Below are positions 45,183 to 59,039 of a stretch of DNA of 64,000 bases, in pieces (within the stretch, counting starts at the first letter, position 1; each line of letters starts with the position of its first letter). Source of the stretch: Mycteria americana (taxonomy: Eukaryota; Chordata; Aves; Ciconiiformes; Ciconiidae); contig NC_134370.1 of the NCBI RefSeq assembly GCF_035582795.1, positions 28,259,501 through 28,323,500 of the forward strand, read 5' to 3'. The notes below the pieces were generated by a model. It was given only the letters and a program-made list of their open reading frames with translations, did not search any database and had not been told where the DNA came from. A program made the position numbers and the translations under genes.

Positions 45183-48100
45183 CGTTGTTGTAACTGTGAT
45201 TTGACACAGCTCCAGTCATTACTACTGCTCATCAGCTCTAATCTGTGCGTAGCAGCTTGTTTCCTCTCTTCTCTTGAGGTTAAACTTGTATCAGCGGGGG
45301 AATGTGTTAACATTTGAGATCAGAAGGCTTCCAGAGACTTGCTCGGCAGAGCTGCTGGCGTGAAAAGGCTCGCAGTCTGGGTCTAGAGGGCAGCCAGTTT
45401 AAATGTGGGTACAGGGATTGAAGCTGCTTTGTTTGCATTCTTTTTCCATCTTTGCTGATCTAGAAATTATTTTATTTGGTGATTTGGGAAGATAAAACCT
45501 GATGGGAGAATGGGCTCTGTCGAATCAAGGCTTCTCCCTCCCTTGGCTCTGTGCAGACCTGGTACAGGAAAGTGCTGAGGAAGCGCATGGATTGCTTTGG
45601 TGAAAGGTCCAAAGTGCAAATGGACTGCTGTTGCGAGACAGCAGTAGTTGCACATGTGGAAGAAAGCACAGCCTTCCCAGCACTTGTGAGCAGTGAATAT
45701 AGCTAAAAAGCTGGAGAGTGGGTCTGCCTTCCGAGAAATGATTGGCGGGGCTGGAACATAACTCATTACAGAAGCAGCAGAAGATTGGGAAACATTAGTT
45801 TATGCCAATTCAGATTGCTCTGATCCCCAGAGACTTGGCAGTGTGATTCACCACTATGAAATATTCAGGTTTTAATCATCATTGCCTAGTGCAAAAACTG
45901 TAACTTGGTCGTTTCTAAAATGTTGAGCTTTTATTCTGCATAAACAAGCATGAACGTATATGGAAAGTGCATGTAAATAGGTACAAAGTATAGCTATACA
46001 TTAAACTTTTAAAAACATGGTTATATCTAAAAATGTATACCCATTCATTTTCACTTGTCTGCAGACTTAAAAGGGCTGTGGAAGAAATGGCCTGTCTGCT
46101 GGGAATGATTTCTGTATGTTTTGGTGGATAGGGTAAAAGAGTAGGGCACAGAACGGAGCATTGGATGTGCTATCAGATTAGCAGTGGCTCAGCATAGAGG
46201 ATTTAACATCTGGGCATATATTTTTCACAGTAGCTTAAAAATATGTCTGAATTGCTCTTAAGCTTTATTTAAAATACAAAATACTGGTTTTGTCAGTGTG
46301 TCAAACTTTGCCAGGTCTGAAGGTGAATTTCTGTGAAAGCTGATATTTTTGTTTCACACTTGCCCAACTGTTCCTCATTGCCAGATTTACTGCTGCAGAA
46401 CAGTCCACATTTACAGATCACCTTTTTCCTTCAGCTATTTTCTAGGAATCCCAAACCCTGGTAGTTCTCCTTCTGAATCCGTCTATTCATACAGCCTGGA
46501 GTCATTATGCTTCCTGTTACCCAAATGAGCTGTCCCCTGATAAACACAGACAAGCCTTTCTGTTCTACCGGATCGTTGCATTGTCCCGTTTCTACCCTGT
46601 CATCAAAGTGTGTGGCACTCCTGGAAACACTGTGTTCCCAGCTGTCCCCCTCCACCTAGTCAACACGGCTTGCTTGCCAATTTATTCTCTTTGAATGTGG
46701 GTTTGGTCACTCTCATACAGCTATGCCAAGAATTACTTAGTAATTGCAACGGGATTTGGAGTGACTGTGTAACGGAGGGGAAAACAGATTTGTGTACTTT
46801 CTGCTTCTTAAAGACACATGAGAGAGGACTCACAGGACTGTTAAAATACAACTCGAATGCTGGGTCTTAATGGATGCCAAAGGCCCTCTGGTCTTCTTGA
46901 TGATCTGAAGGTTTCTGTTTTAGTATGATACCAAAGGAAGTAGAAGCACGTGAGACATGGGCTTTGACTGAGCAAAAGGGGCATTTAAAAACCTAACCTA
47001 AATCTCTCTTGTGGGGGTTATCTTGTTTTTTTCCTGAGGAACCCAAAGATATTCTTTTTCGTAAGTTCTTGCTAAAGTTTTGACACTCTGCTTTCCTCAT
47101 GTATACTGTCAGAGCAATGTAATTCATGTCTCTTAAGAATCCCTGAGCTCACCCTGAAAGAAAAGAATAATAGGAAAAAGTAAAATTCCTGATATTATTA
47201 ATGCAAAAGTTGTATATGTGAAGATGGCCTGTGTTTTGCTCTAAAATGCATTGCTTTTCTTTTAATCCCTGTTCTGTGTGCTCATGTTAAGGTCTTTTCT
47301 GCACAGCTGAAGTGTGAAGTAGCAAATAGATTATATTAGATTCAAGGTGTTTGTATGTATGTATTTTTCTTCTCGGAATTTCATTGAAAAGGTGAGCTTT
47401 GTGTTTTGGCACTTGGAAAGAAGCATAGGGTGTGTGTTAAATCCCAGGTAAAATAGATTTTCCAAAATTGTAGCATGTGAGGTGTCTGTGTTGCACCATA
47501 AGGTGTTAGAGCCCTGCTTGCTGCAGCAGGAAGGATTCAAATGCTGTCTGATTTTTCTTACAAGGCTTTAGCTTGTTGATTAGTATTGATTGCTGAAGGA
47601 ATTGGTCACTTGAGTAGATGCTGAATCAAATAATCCTCTCAGTTCTTGCTTTGCAAATCCATTGTCGTGGAACAAGCTGCTGAGAAGCTTTGCATACGTG
47701 CCACAGCATGATGGGAAATTCTCTGACAGTCCGATTGGTAAAAATTGCACCTTCTTTCGTCTTCTTAAAGTACTATTGACAAGTGATATTTGTGCACAAA
47801 TTTTAGGGTAATAGTTTGTAGTTACATCTAATAGAATAACAACAAAAGGCCAGGAGTAGCTTTTTGGTATATCTAAATTATTTAGATACAGTGAGATTTG
47901 GCCTTCTAAATCACATGGGTAGTGTTGAAAAATTTTCCCACATCTTTCTATCTAAAATCTCTCTACCACTGATTCAAATCCTGACACACAGCATAAACGG
48001 AGCACCTGTAGCTAATGCAGCTTTTAAATTTTGTATTCTAAACTGGTCTCTGAGATGTTGGTGATACAACCATCAACTGTCTCTGCCCCACCTGCTCGAG

Positions 48101-48441
48101 ACCTTTGCAGTAGTGTGGGGTGTGTGGCAGATATGTCGTGATGCTGGCTGGGGGAGCAGGGAGAGGGTGATACCATAGACAATAGCCAGGGATTTTGTAT
48201 GCAAGTTTCAGAGAAATGCAATTGTTCTGGTCTGCATTAATTGGAATACTTAGAGTATAAACTCCATCTGACATTTGTAAGAGATTACTGCCGACGTGTG
48301 AAAGTAAAGATGAACCAAATAGGAGATGCAGGATCAGCTGTATAAGCCTTGTTTCTGCTAATTGTCTTGTACAAAGCCCAGGAAAGTCAAGCGATTCCTG
48401 CTGTGGTGCTATTTACGGACTTGGAGCCTCTGGCTGAAAGG

Positions 48442-48496
48442 CTGTTGGTTACCTGTTACACACTTTGGGGTCTGACTGCTCTGTTGGTTACCTGTT
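48442..48496 (+). repeat. Short tandem duplication, 39-bp period
   Basis: CTGTTGGTTACCTGTT occurs at 48442-48457 and again at 48481-48496. Similarity continues weakly to the right (ACTTTG and CTGA segments), which suggests an old, partly diverged 39-bp duplication. Confidence 0.75.
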
Positions 48497-51183
48497 TCTG
48501 ACTTTGATCCTGAATTTCCTCTCTACTACTGCATTTTTGGTTATTGTTCGCAGAAAAAGCTCAGCTGAAGTCTTCTTACTGGAATCCTAGTTCTGCGTTT
48601 CACATTAGCTATAGCTGTAATTATTGTGAAAATACTTGTTTGAGTTGGTAACTTCAGATAACCAGTTACCAAATACTTCTCACTCAACTTATTCCTATTT
48701 TGTTTTAAACTATTTCAAATTCTTTGATTAGAGGAGGAAGTAATTCACATGGGAAATAGGAGCTGTGGAAACTTGGGGGGGGGCGGGGGGGAAGTATATA
48801 CTGTAAGTCATGAATTGCATCATACTGTATCAGGCATCCACATAGTGCAGCTATACTTTTGTGTTAGGAATCACAGAATTGTCATTAATAAGAGTTTCAT
48901 TCAGGTGATGATCCTTATAAAGGGTCCTTTGGAGACAGTTTTCCCTCTGCTTTGGTTTCTGATTAAATTCCTGAGGCTGAATTTCTTGTAACAAGAAATT
49001 AGCTCTTGGATTAATTTCCAGAGGAAAATATTGATTAAGAGCTATTTGTTACAATCTGAGCTTCAGGACAAGCAAATGTGCTAGAGGTGGGAAATACAGC
49101 CAAATATATATGCACACCCAGATTATGGTTCACTGATTTTTCTTCCTCCTCTGGGAGACTAATATTCAGAGTCTCAGCCATTGACCACTGATAGCAGAAG
49201 CCTATCACAAAGGAAAGAAACATCAGAACTGGTGAACAAAACAATAGAATTCATTTTTTAAGATGCAAAGAAAGTATCAGAAGTAGTTAAAATGTAGGTT
49301 ATTATTACAAAATAATATGAAGCATTAATATAATAAATACCTGAAAACACATGTGTAGTGTAGAAAATAATAATGATGTTCCTAGCACTGTCTTTGAACG
49401 TGGCGCACGAACAAGTTTCAACAAATAGATGAATGTCTTCCATTTTTGAGGTCTCTGAACTTGCTAGACCCTTAGGATCATTAGCAAATCTTCTGAAAAT
49501 GATTGAAATTATTTTCCTAGCAAAAGAAGCAAGTTAGTACCCACCGCTGATGCTCTATTCTCTTCCTCATGCCCACCATGCACTGGTTCAGGGGGAAGTG
49601 GATGACCGAGCACCTGAAGCAGAACTGGTTGTCTTTTGCTGATTTTGCAAACCTAGAACTAATCTATTGGTTTTAAACACCTCTTCTGTACTGCATATGC
49701 AATGCATTGAAATCATAGTGCCACTGCACAAGTCTTTACTAGTAGTGATTTTGTTGCCAAATGATCTCTGCATATTGATAGTGAATTTTCTCTGTTATGC
49801 ATGTAACTTTCCCTGGGGTGGTGCGAAACTAGATCACCGAAATGATTTATGAAATGGAAACCTGTTTGAAGGCTCATATTAGCGGTGGTTTGACAGTTGT
49901 TTGGCTTTGTTATTTTAAGCGACTTTTATCATGGAATCAGCTTATAAAAATAAAGGGGGGGCGAGTGGTGTGTATGCACGGATACTGCTGTATAAGACCC
50001 AAATATCCAGTACAGAAAGGTCCTGTCTCTGAAACTAGTAGAAGTCAAATAGTTAAGCCTCAGGTGTGGATCTGTGATAATTCAGTTAAATGTGCAATAC
50101 TATACTAGAAGATGCATCTCTCTTCTCTGATAACACATCCCTTACAAACACTGATGAGAATTTGAAAGGCTTTAACTATTAGTTCAGAGTTGCTTTCCAT
50201 TAGACTTAGGTGCAGTTGTCATGAGACTTATTTGATCTGAGAGAGTTTGTTTTGCAGCCTTTGTTCATGTATTCTCATACAAGCCTTGCTTTTGGTTAGG
50301 AAGGGGTAATGCTAGGGACTTGTATGAATCTTTTAACTAGAGATACAGATTGTGGCGTCAAAATAAAAATTCCAGATAATTTATTGGAAAGCCAATGTGC
50401 TTTACAGGCCAGGCAAAATTTAATAGCAATTGTAGCTTCTTGAAATGTGTTTTCTTGGTGGGGGGTGGGGAAGAGATGTGAACTTGAGTGGTTTTAAAAA
50501 AAAAAAAAAACAACTGATTAAGTACTTTAAAAAAAAAAAAAGGTTTGGCAAGAAGGATGTGTTACAAGTAATCAATACTTTTGGACCAAAAAAAAAAAAT
50601 TCCAACACATTCTGCAGGGAGGTGCTTAAAACCAGTGTCAGAAGTCCATGGACTTTCCATACGTGTATCTTGAGTACAAACCAAAGCAGACCCTTTTCCT
50701 TGTCTTGCCTCAGCGGCCGATGGCAGTGGGGAGGGGATGCCAGCCCTGGCGTAGCTGGCTGCTCAGCCTGTGGTTTGTTCAGCTGCGGCAGTGGCTTTGT
50801 GCAGGCAGCCGTGGAGCTGGTCCAAGCACCTCATGTCAGTGCCCTGATTTCCATTCCCCTTATCTTTGCAGTTAGCTCAGTGGTACACTGCTTATGGCCT
50901 GAAGGCCAGGCGAACATCTTCTCTCTGGGGTTGATGCTGTTCCTGGACCAGTGCGAAAGCTGGCAGTGGTTGTGTGTTACATCAATAACATGGGCTATTA
51001 CCCTTACAGTTCTGTATATAGATAAGGATTAATATTATACTGAAATTGATTGTGAATTACTTAGTTTGTTGACATATCATGAAATCAATTCAGTGATGTA
51101 ATAGCTTTTGTATTATTACTTTAAATACTGTATTACCTTCCTTGGGACTCAGTATAATGAGACATAAACATGTTCTTAAATGA

Positions 51184-51233
51184 ATTTTGGGTTTTGTTTT
51201 GTTTTTTTTTATTGTGGGATTTTTTTTTTCTCC
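51184..51233 (+). repeat. T-rich / T/G-rich tract
   Basis: GGGTTTTG and GTTTT units with a T9 run, then T10CTCC. Same class as the other T/G-rich tracts. Confidence 0.75.
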
Positions 51234-54200
51234 ATGATGTAGATTTGCACTCACTAATGATGGCTGGAAATAAATATCTTTGTTTTTTTATAACATAGTT
51301 GTCTGTAAACAATCAGGCTAGAAAACATTTTCCAGTGACAGCAGCTTTTCCTGGCTACTTTGGTATCAACATTTGGCATTATCTAGTTGCTCTGCTCAGT
51401 GCATTCTTGAATCATTTTCAGGAAAAAAACCCCCTCCCTAGGACTTAGATTTTTGGGATCAGACAAAGATTCTTTCTGTACTTTTTTCTAAATTTTTAAC
51501 ATTCAGGTTTTTTCTGCATGAACAGAAATGTTCTTTGAAGGAATTTATGCCTTCGCTCATGGGGAGTGGAACACTTTGTTTGAGGTGTTTTTCCTGCTAG
51601 TGCTTTCTGAGTGGGCTCTGGGTGTGGGCATGCGTGTCTCGAACAGTCATCGGCATCGTGTTTAGCTTTGGATGTGTCTGCACAGTGCTCCAGAGCTATT
51701 ACAGCTCATTTAAACAGATGCAAGGTAGTTTAAAGCAAATTAATTTGGATTCCAGTAGCAGGGCTACTGCAGGGCTAAGGTTTCACTGGCTGAGTATCTA
51801 AGCCAGAACTGGCGTTTCTGTGTGTTTCATGTTGATGTTTTTATAGCTATTGCTTGCCTACCGTAGCTGCTTTAGAGGTAGGTCAGTTAGGTCCTTGCAT
51901 GCTGCAATCATACCTGGCTTGTCACTGAAGATTGTGTTCCCTCTCTGCTGCATTTTAAACCAATGAATTTCAATAAAATTGCAGGGGATGAAAGTTGAGA
52001 GAGCAGCTTTGTAAGACTGGTCTTCAATCTGTGCATAAAATGGACAAAAAACGGGATTTTACTTCCCTTCACTGGTAGCCAGCATATCACAGCCAGGCAA
52101 GGTGCCACCAATTGGCATCTGTCTCCAGATTCCCCATATTGACAAGAGTCATTCAGAGCTGATAAAAACATCAGGTCTAGTCATAACTTGCCCCAGTAAA
52201 GGTTCACAATAGCTTCAAGAGACTATCTCGGTCTCCGTCATTTTTCTGAGCTGAGGCTGTCAGTTTGGTGACAGTCGGGTTTTTCTGCACATTATCTGTT
52301 TTACTGGTGAGCAGCTTGGGGTGAAATCTTCGTCTTGCTGAAGTTGCTGGATGCTTTACTATTGACCTCAATGCTCCTTTTTTTCCCCCCATATGCCATT
52401 GAATTAACATATATTTCAAATAGAGATCAAATTTGTAAACACTGTTGGGGTGGCTGTAACTGCTTTAGGCTGCCAGGTGTTGGAGGTGATTGATGACGTT
52501 GTTACTGGCCCTTACAGGAGATGAGGGGAAGTGGATGGGCCTCGGTCCCTAAACTTGCTGCTCCCTCGTATTGCTACCTGTTTACTGCAAAAGACAGAAG
52601 CCTCCTTTCAACCATTCTGCTTCATGTTTTAGCCTCTCTCCTGCTGCCAAGAATATTTTTACTCTGCGTCAAGAGAAAATGAATTCATGCCTTCAGGATT
52701 TGTACTCTTTGCTCTGTGCTATGTGATAGCAACCCAGTGAGATGCACAAGTGGAAACTGCATTAATGATTGATAAAAGCTGAGAGCTGTTTAAATTTTTT
52801 TCCTGTTTAATGACTATCAATAATTTAATGCATTTACTGTATGTTTTTAAGAAATAACACCCATATTACAGGCTTGGGTTTAATAGGCTAAATGATTGGA
52901 GCTTCAAAAAAATACAGATTTCTGACATGAAGTGTATCCTCTTTTTAATTAAGAATAGGACAGAAAAATATAAAATCAGGCTTGTAAGATGGAGATAGAT
53001 CTTGTGAAACAAATGTTTCTGCATGCCCCCTCCCCTCCCCCCATATCCTTCGGGCTGTTGTGTAGAGCCGGCTGCCTGCTCTTGCTCTGTAGGGAGTGGT
53101 GGCCGAGCAGGGTGAGAAGGTATCTGTAGTCACATCAACGTGTGGCCCACTGACAGTGGCACGCAGGAGCCCATGCTGCCGCCCTGGCAGGGAGCCCCGG
53201 GAGGATGCTGCTCTCCAGGACATCGCCATGCGCCTGACTTCCCTGTCCCTTATGTTCTAGGTCCTGAGCCTCACAACAGCACTGTTATTTTAGGTGGTTT
53301 ATCAGCATTCCATCACCTAAGTCACTTCGGGAAGGTTGAGGAGCATGGCTTTTAGAGAAAGAATTGCTTCCTTCTAGATCTAGCTTAAAAGGGAGAAATA
53401 AATGTTTTGAAAAATTATTCCTGCCCCCGTTTCTTGGGAAGGGACCAAATTTTTAAAGTGATGAGCGTCTTCCATTGTGCTTGGGTGTGCTGGGTTTGGT
53501 CCTCAAGGCTTTGCATATAAAATATGGGGTATAAAATCTTACTTGTGCTAGGTATGTACCTTTTTTTGGTGGTTAAGAGAAAATTAAATATTTTTTTCAT
53601 TATTGGTAGTTGTTGCAATTAGACTGGTAAGTAAATGTCATGCATAGGTTGGTATGTTTTAATAAGCATGTTATCTAAATGCATGCATATGCAGAGTGCT
53701 TCTGTAAACTTGGATTTTTCACATGGACAAATGTCATTTTGGGAAGAGCTTTTTTCAGGATCCAAAGAAAGCAGATGGGGAAATACAGATAGGTATAACA
53801 TTTAAGCTGCAGAAAAGAATTGTGTAAACATCTCTAAAAAAAGATACAGAAATAGAATACATTTGGCATTTAAATAAAGGTGGTTCAAATTAATACAAAT
53901 TATGCTTCTTGTTTAGGAACTGTATTTTGTGTAAGTAAAGCACAGAGTCTTATATTCAGACATCTATTGATGGGTAGATCCCATGAGTTCACTATGAGGG
54001 CAAATCAAAGGAAAATTTATTTAGGAGGTCTGTGTTTTAATTCACTCTTCCCATGTTTTTATCCTTTGTCTGCACTTCTGCAACAACATTTTGATAACTT
54101 TTTCTTGGCTATTTGTAATGGGTACTTGAGAAGAGCTTCCTGTCTTTGTGTAGATAACAGTTCTGGGAAAATAGTATTTATGTTTGAAGAAGCTTGTTTC

Positions 54201-56525
54201 TTCACAAATACCTCCAGTACAGGTGTTTGTGGTGGAAGTGCTTACCCTGTTCTGTCTATACAGACACATATATGCTTGCACACACACATATATGCATGGA
54301 TAATAGGTATATGCTTTCAATTCATACTAAATTAAATGAGAATTTGTTAATTTCTATCTTGTTCTCTTTATGTTGCTGTAGGTAAGCGCTATGTTATATG
54401 TGAGTTTCATTTCATACTGACTCTGTCCAAACTGTAGATACCAGAAAATAGATTGGAGAAGGAACCTGCTGCAGGGGGAGCTGAGGTTCCTGGCTTCAAA
54501 ACATGGGGTTTAGAGTCCTGCCCTGAGACTTAAGGGAGGGTGCCCAAAATAGCTGGGAGGTGCCACTGCCATTAGTGGCAAAGAGACTACAGACTAATAT
54601 ATTTTAGTAAGGTATGTGAGAGAGACTTACGGTACTGTTCTAAGAAACATTTTAACTACAGACTGTTAATTGTACAATTAAACTACACTGTACAAGAATG
54701 TATCTGGAAAAAGGTGGGGTTTTTTTTTCTGTTTCATCATGATGGTTAAGAGTAGGTATTTTTATCTTATTTTCTTAACTTGCTTGTTTGTTTTTTACAA
54801 TGAGAAATTGAGATTACTTCTTCCCTCAATAGATATTAATGGAATAGTTATTTTATTACATCTCTTAGATAGAGAGGTTGAAAAATAAACAGAAAATAAT
54901 GAAAATAATTTTTTACTATTATAGAAACTTGACTTATTTCTATTAGTGCACACTGAGTGCGCATATAATTCACCTGAAGAAAAGTAGCTGTTTGTTAAAC
55001 ATAGATTGAAGAACCTAGAGAACACTTTTTTTTTTGCTCCTGTAAATTGTGTGTGGTGGTGGTGATGTACTCCTCCGCCCCCGCCTTTAAACCCTGCTTT
55101 GCCTTATGTTGTGAACACAGTTTGGGGAGGGGGCTGTTACATACAGCAGCACTCTGATCTAATTCCTTTCTCTAGTTCTTGTTGTAATGGAGGTAATAAA
55201 CATCATAGAGCTAGAAAATCCGATAAACTAGAACATCTTCCAGGCTTGTTGTGTATGATGGAGGCTTCCTTTACAGACTAGCTCCCCAAAGGGCTGATGG
55301 GGGCTCCTGGCAAGGGTCAGACAGGATAAGGTGAGCAAGCTCTTTGCCAGCTGTGCAGTGTAGACTGGAAGCGAGGGGAGTTACTTTCCCCAAACTCTTT
55401 GTTTCCTGAACTTAAAAAGTCTCTGCATCAATTAAATTACGAACTAGATCCTGGCAAATGTCACGTAGAATCTTCGCGTTTAACTGTAGGAAGTGGGTTA
55501 GATTTGGGTAACACCTGGAAAAAACACTGTAGTTTCATTGTGCAGCTGGAGGAATAAATCTGGTGCTGATCTCCAGAAAGAAGGATTAATTTTTAGTCAA
55601 GATCATATTTCAGAATCTCTGGTCCAGGTTTCATTTGTCAGCTCAGGTACTGTCCAGAATCAGCGTGCATAGAGATATAATAAAAACCCGGCTCAAATCT
55701 TTGGTGGAATCAAGGATTATTTTTATTAAGCTTGATATAGGAAAGCAACTCGGCTAAATCCACTGCAGAAGTTGACTCACACACCATCTGAGGGTGTTTG
55801 TCTTAACATATGCCTCTTCATTTACCTAATTTGATGTCAGCGATTTGTTGGGTTTCCATACAGTGTTTCCCAGTTTTCTGTTTGTTTCCTTCCTATAGTG
55901 GCTGTATACCCAAAACATTTTGACATTTTTCTTACACAAATTATCTCTGGCCCTGCCAGAAATTTAGTCAAGTCTTTTGGTATTGTAAGTCATTTTGCTA
56001 GGTTTCTCCGCTTAGAATTTGACTTTTGGGTAATGCATAATTTCATTTAATTTTTTTTTTTTTCTTGCCTGAGGGTTTGAGAACCAAGCAATCTCACTTT
56101 CTTTGGGGCAAGTGATGTTGGTCAAAGCTATATCCCTAAGTGGTACTTATGACAGATTTCTTTCTCTCTGAGAATGTTAATAAACTTTAGGTTTTTTGCA
56201 CTTAGCCTTCTTTTTTGCCACCTCTTGATTTTATGCTTGATTAAAAATCTGCTTCTTCCAAATCTTGTATGTCTGCTTTAAATTATTTCTCCTACCAGTA
56301 AGAGGATGAAAGTGTAAAATTTTTAAGTGCTTGAAATGTAACCAGTATATCAATTCTTAGAAGGCTTCACCTGACATATGTGGGGGGTTTCTCTTAGCAG
56401 GGAGAAAAATGCTGTCTAAAGCATCCTTTTGATTTAATAATGAAGAAGAAAAGCAAATGATGCATTTGATTTAGGGATACAAAACTAGCATGTGATTGAG
56501 AGGGGGGATGCAATGTGTTTTGTTG

Positions 56526-56546
56526 TTTTTTTTTTTTTTTTTTTTT
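56526..56546 (+). repeat. T21 homopolymer
   Basis: Twenty-one T residues after TTGTTG. No element recognisable beside it. Confidence 0.9.
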
Positions 56547-58462
56547 CCTTGTACTTTGCAACCTGGTCTGTGCTGAGCTGCTCAGTAAGTATTGATTAGC
56601 GCATAGCCTCGGGATGTATACATGTCAGGAGCAATTCACTGAGGGTCACTTCTTCTCCCCTCCCCACAATGAGGGCTGTAGCACCGTTTCCCTCTTTTTA
56701 AAAAAAGTTTAACAATTTGAGTACTCCAGGTGTTGGCTTAAGTTGCTTTGCATCAATTAGTACAAGAGGGCTGAAATCTGACAGAAAGCAGAAATGCAAC
56801 CGAGGGATGTAAGACATCAAGAAAGTGGAATTAAACAGTGTGGGAAGGTTTGCCTTTAGGGAACAGGTTGGGGAGGCAGGTTTTTAAGCAGGTACATTTT
56901 TGTGTCAGGATCCATTCTTTCACATTGTCAGATTATTACTAGGCCTATTTATGGGTGAACGTAACAAGGCAGAAGAGGTTTTGAATCACTGATCTTGTTC
57001 TTTCTCTCCTTAGTGCACGTTTTCTGTGTGTCATCTTCTGTGATCTTTATTTAGTTTTTCATTGTTTATTTACACTGCCACTGTTACTTCATGAATTCTT
57101 TAAATCATTGCCTATCTAGAGGGGAATCTGGACAGAATTATTCTTGCAGCTTTAAGTCTTGCTGACAGGAGGAGAGAAGAGGAGAGCTTTTGTCCCCTAG
57201 AGAAATGCAGGAGCTGTGGCCATCTAGAATTGGACAGACATGGTTGGCTTTGGGGGAGATGCTGTGATGGGAGTGCTGCCTTTTATGTTGTTTCCTATCT
57301 GTTGAGGCCCCTTGTATAAAATCTCTTTCGGGAGACTGGGATCTGTATGCAGTTGCATGCTGTTAGCAAACGGGATAATTATCTTTTTGAGGGATGATAG
57401 AGGTGTGTGGGGAAATGTAAGGTAGCACTGACTTTTTCCCTTATTTTGAGAACTTGCATTCAGATTTTCCATGGGACAGAAAAAGGTAGAGTTTTCTGTA
57501 TGAATATAAGCCAACAAAATGTGATGGGGAACAGACTGGATGTGTTTCCCTTTGCTCATTCCCCATGGAAAACCTTGATTGCCGTTTCCTCAAATATGGT
57601 AATGTCTCGCATGCACCCTTTAAAACAATTTTCCACTTGATTTTCCTGCCTTTCATCAGAGGCAGGTACTGGAGGTAGGGAGGGGCCCATTAAATCTGGG
57701 TGTCTGTAAGTCTCTTTAAATTCATGTTAGGAGTAGGGCAGAGAGAGAGGTGGTCTGAGGAGGTGAGGGATTATGGTTTTATGGGAGTGAAGCTGGGTTT
57801 TTAAATGGTCTCTTTAGTCACAAAAAGGCTTTTTGGTTCCCTTTCCCTTTATTCTGATACTTATTATTTTTTTCTCTTATTGTTACTGAAAGATTCAATA
57901 TAGCTGGAATAGGTTGTCTTAAGAAAAAGAGTAGCTGTCTTAAGAAGAAATAGAAGTTATGATTAGTTGCATGTACCTCATAATTCTAGGTATGATCTTT
58001 GCAGGGAAGAGTACATAAGCACTTGAATGTCAATATATACCTGTATGTTCAGTATGCATGTTGGAATTTGCCTTTTACCAACTATTTTGATAGTAAATGT
58101 GGCTCATTTGAATTTTTACAGAAGTGGGTGTGAGCTTGGATGAAGCATATTTACTTAATAGAATGAGTGTTCAAGAATATTTTTGAATGGGACTTTATCC
58201 CATTCTAGTATGGAACTTTATCCTGTTCTGATCCATCTTTGTTTTTCTTAGTAGTAAGTGACTTGACCTTCATATTCTGTATTTTGATAAGGTGACGATA
58301 GAAGGAGAAAATACAGGACAGCTCAAGTTGGTGTTTTGGAACTGGAGAAGGAGAGGCACAGTAGCTCTTCCAAGGAATTGTTGTAATCTGTAGCCTCTTC
58401 AAAAAAACATGAAAGATGATACTTATTTGTTTCTTTTTTTCTTCTTTTTTTCCACCCCTTAG

Positions 58463-58612
58463 GAAATACTGTTGTGCTGAGGAAGAAAACGGCTCCCTGC
58501 TCTTTCTTTTTTTTTTTCCTTTTTTTTTTTCCCTCTCCTTATTTTCTCCTTTCTTCTTGCCTGAATTGGAAGCTCCAGGAATGTGCTAATTGGCGGCGGC
58601 CTCTTCAGAAAG
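58463..58612 (+). other. Candidate internal 5' untranslated exon
   Basis: The left boundary is a strong acceptor: a long T/C tract (58427-58460) ending CACCCCTTAG|GAAATAC at 58462/58463. The right boundary is CAGAAAG|GTAAGAG at 58612/58613, a strong donor. The 150-base exon lies on the same strand as the CpG-island promoter and the donor at 6447/6448. It has no open frame of note; its ATG at 58581 is followed immediately by TGC TAA, so it would be leader sequence. An unusual feature is a second pyrimidine tract inside it (about 58497-58560), followed by AAG (58572) and CAG (58578), either of which could act as an alternative acceptor and give a short exon such as 58579-58612. The coding exons would then lie to the right of the window. 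The gene is not identified. The alternative is a chance pairing of splice-like signals in a T-rich region. Confidence 0.5.
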
Positions 58613-59039
58613 GTAAGAGGTAATTGTTAGCTGCTTTTCAAGGTGTCTTGCCTGCTCAGCTCCTTCTGGAAAGGAGGGTGATGTTAGAAGAAGCTTGTCT
58701 ACATAGAGTTTAGACAAATCTTACAGTTAGTGTGGATTGCCCTTCTAACTGTGGTGCAAACAGAAGCTTCGTGGGCTTCTCACTCTACTTCTATGTGCAG
58801 GATACAGTCTCTTGGGAAAAACTAGAAGACGAGATACATTTTAAATGCTTGCAGAGGAAAAAAATTATGTAACTGTTGTATTGCAGACTGATTAACTAAA
58901 TCTTTGTCTGAATATCAGCTTAGATGAAAAGACAATGAGTTAGGTCTGCAGAAGCCAAGTCGAAGAATTGTGTCTCAAAAAGTGCGTCTTTTATTATTAT
59001 CATACACGTACATCTAATTGGATAAATATAGTTTAAATA

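Larger units (their letters stand above)
31600..58440. other. Long presumed intron, no exon supported
   Basis: Nearly 27 kb of AT-leaning unique DNA with no recognisable coding or RNA gene. Besides the separately listed hairpins (39069, 43244), tandem duplication (48442) and tracts, it holds an A/C-rich tract at 33252-33297, (GT)/(AT) short runs near 37608-37626, interrupted T runs at 44352-44378, A/C-rich 45139-45182, three A runs between 50496 and 50600, and T21 at 56526-56546. Open frames stay below about 200 codons and lack domains. Confidence 0.45.

Noticed and set aside
48868..48890. Possible CR1 LINE 3' end (AATCACAGAATTG)
   Set aside because: Only about a dozen bases resemble CR1 tails, with no 8-bp tail repeat and no flanking similarity.
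50445..51032. 195-codon + frame
   Set aside because: Its first part reads through three A runs (poly-Lys), and the remainder shows no domain.
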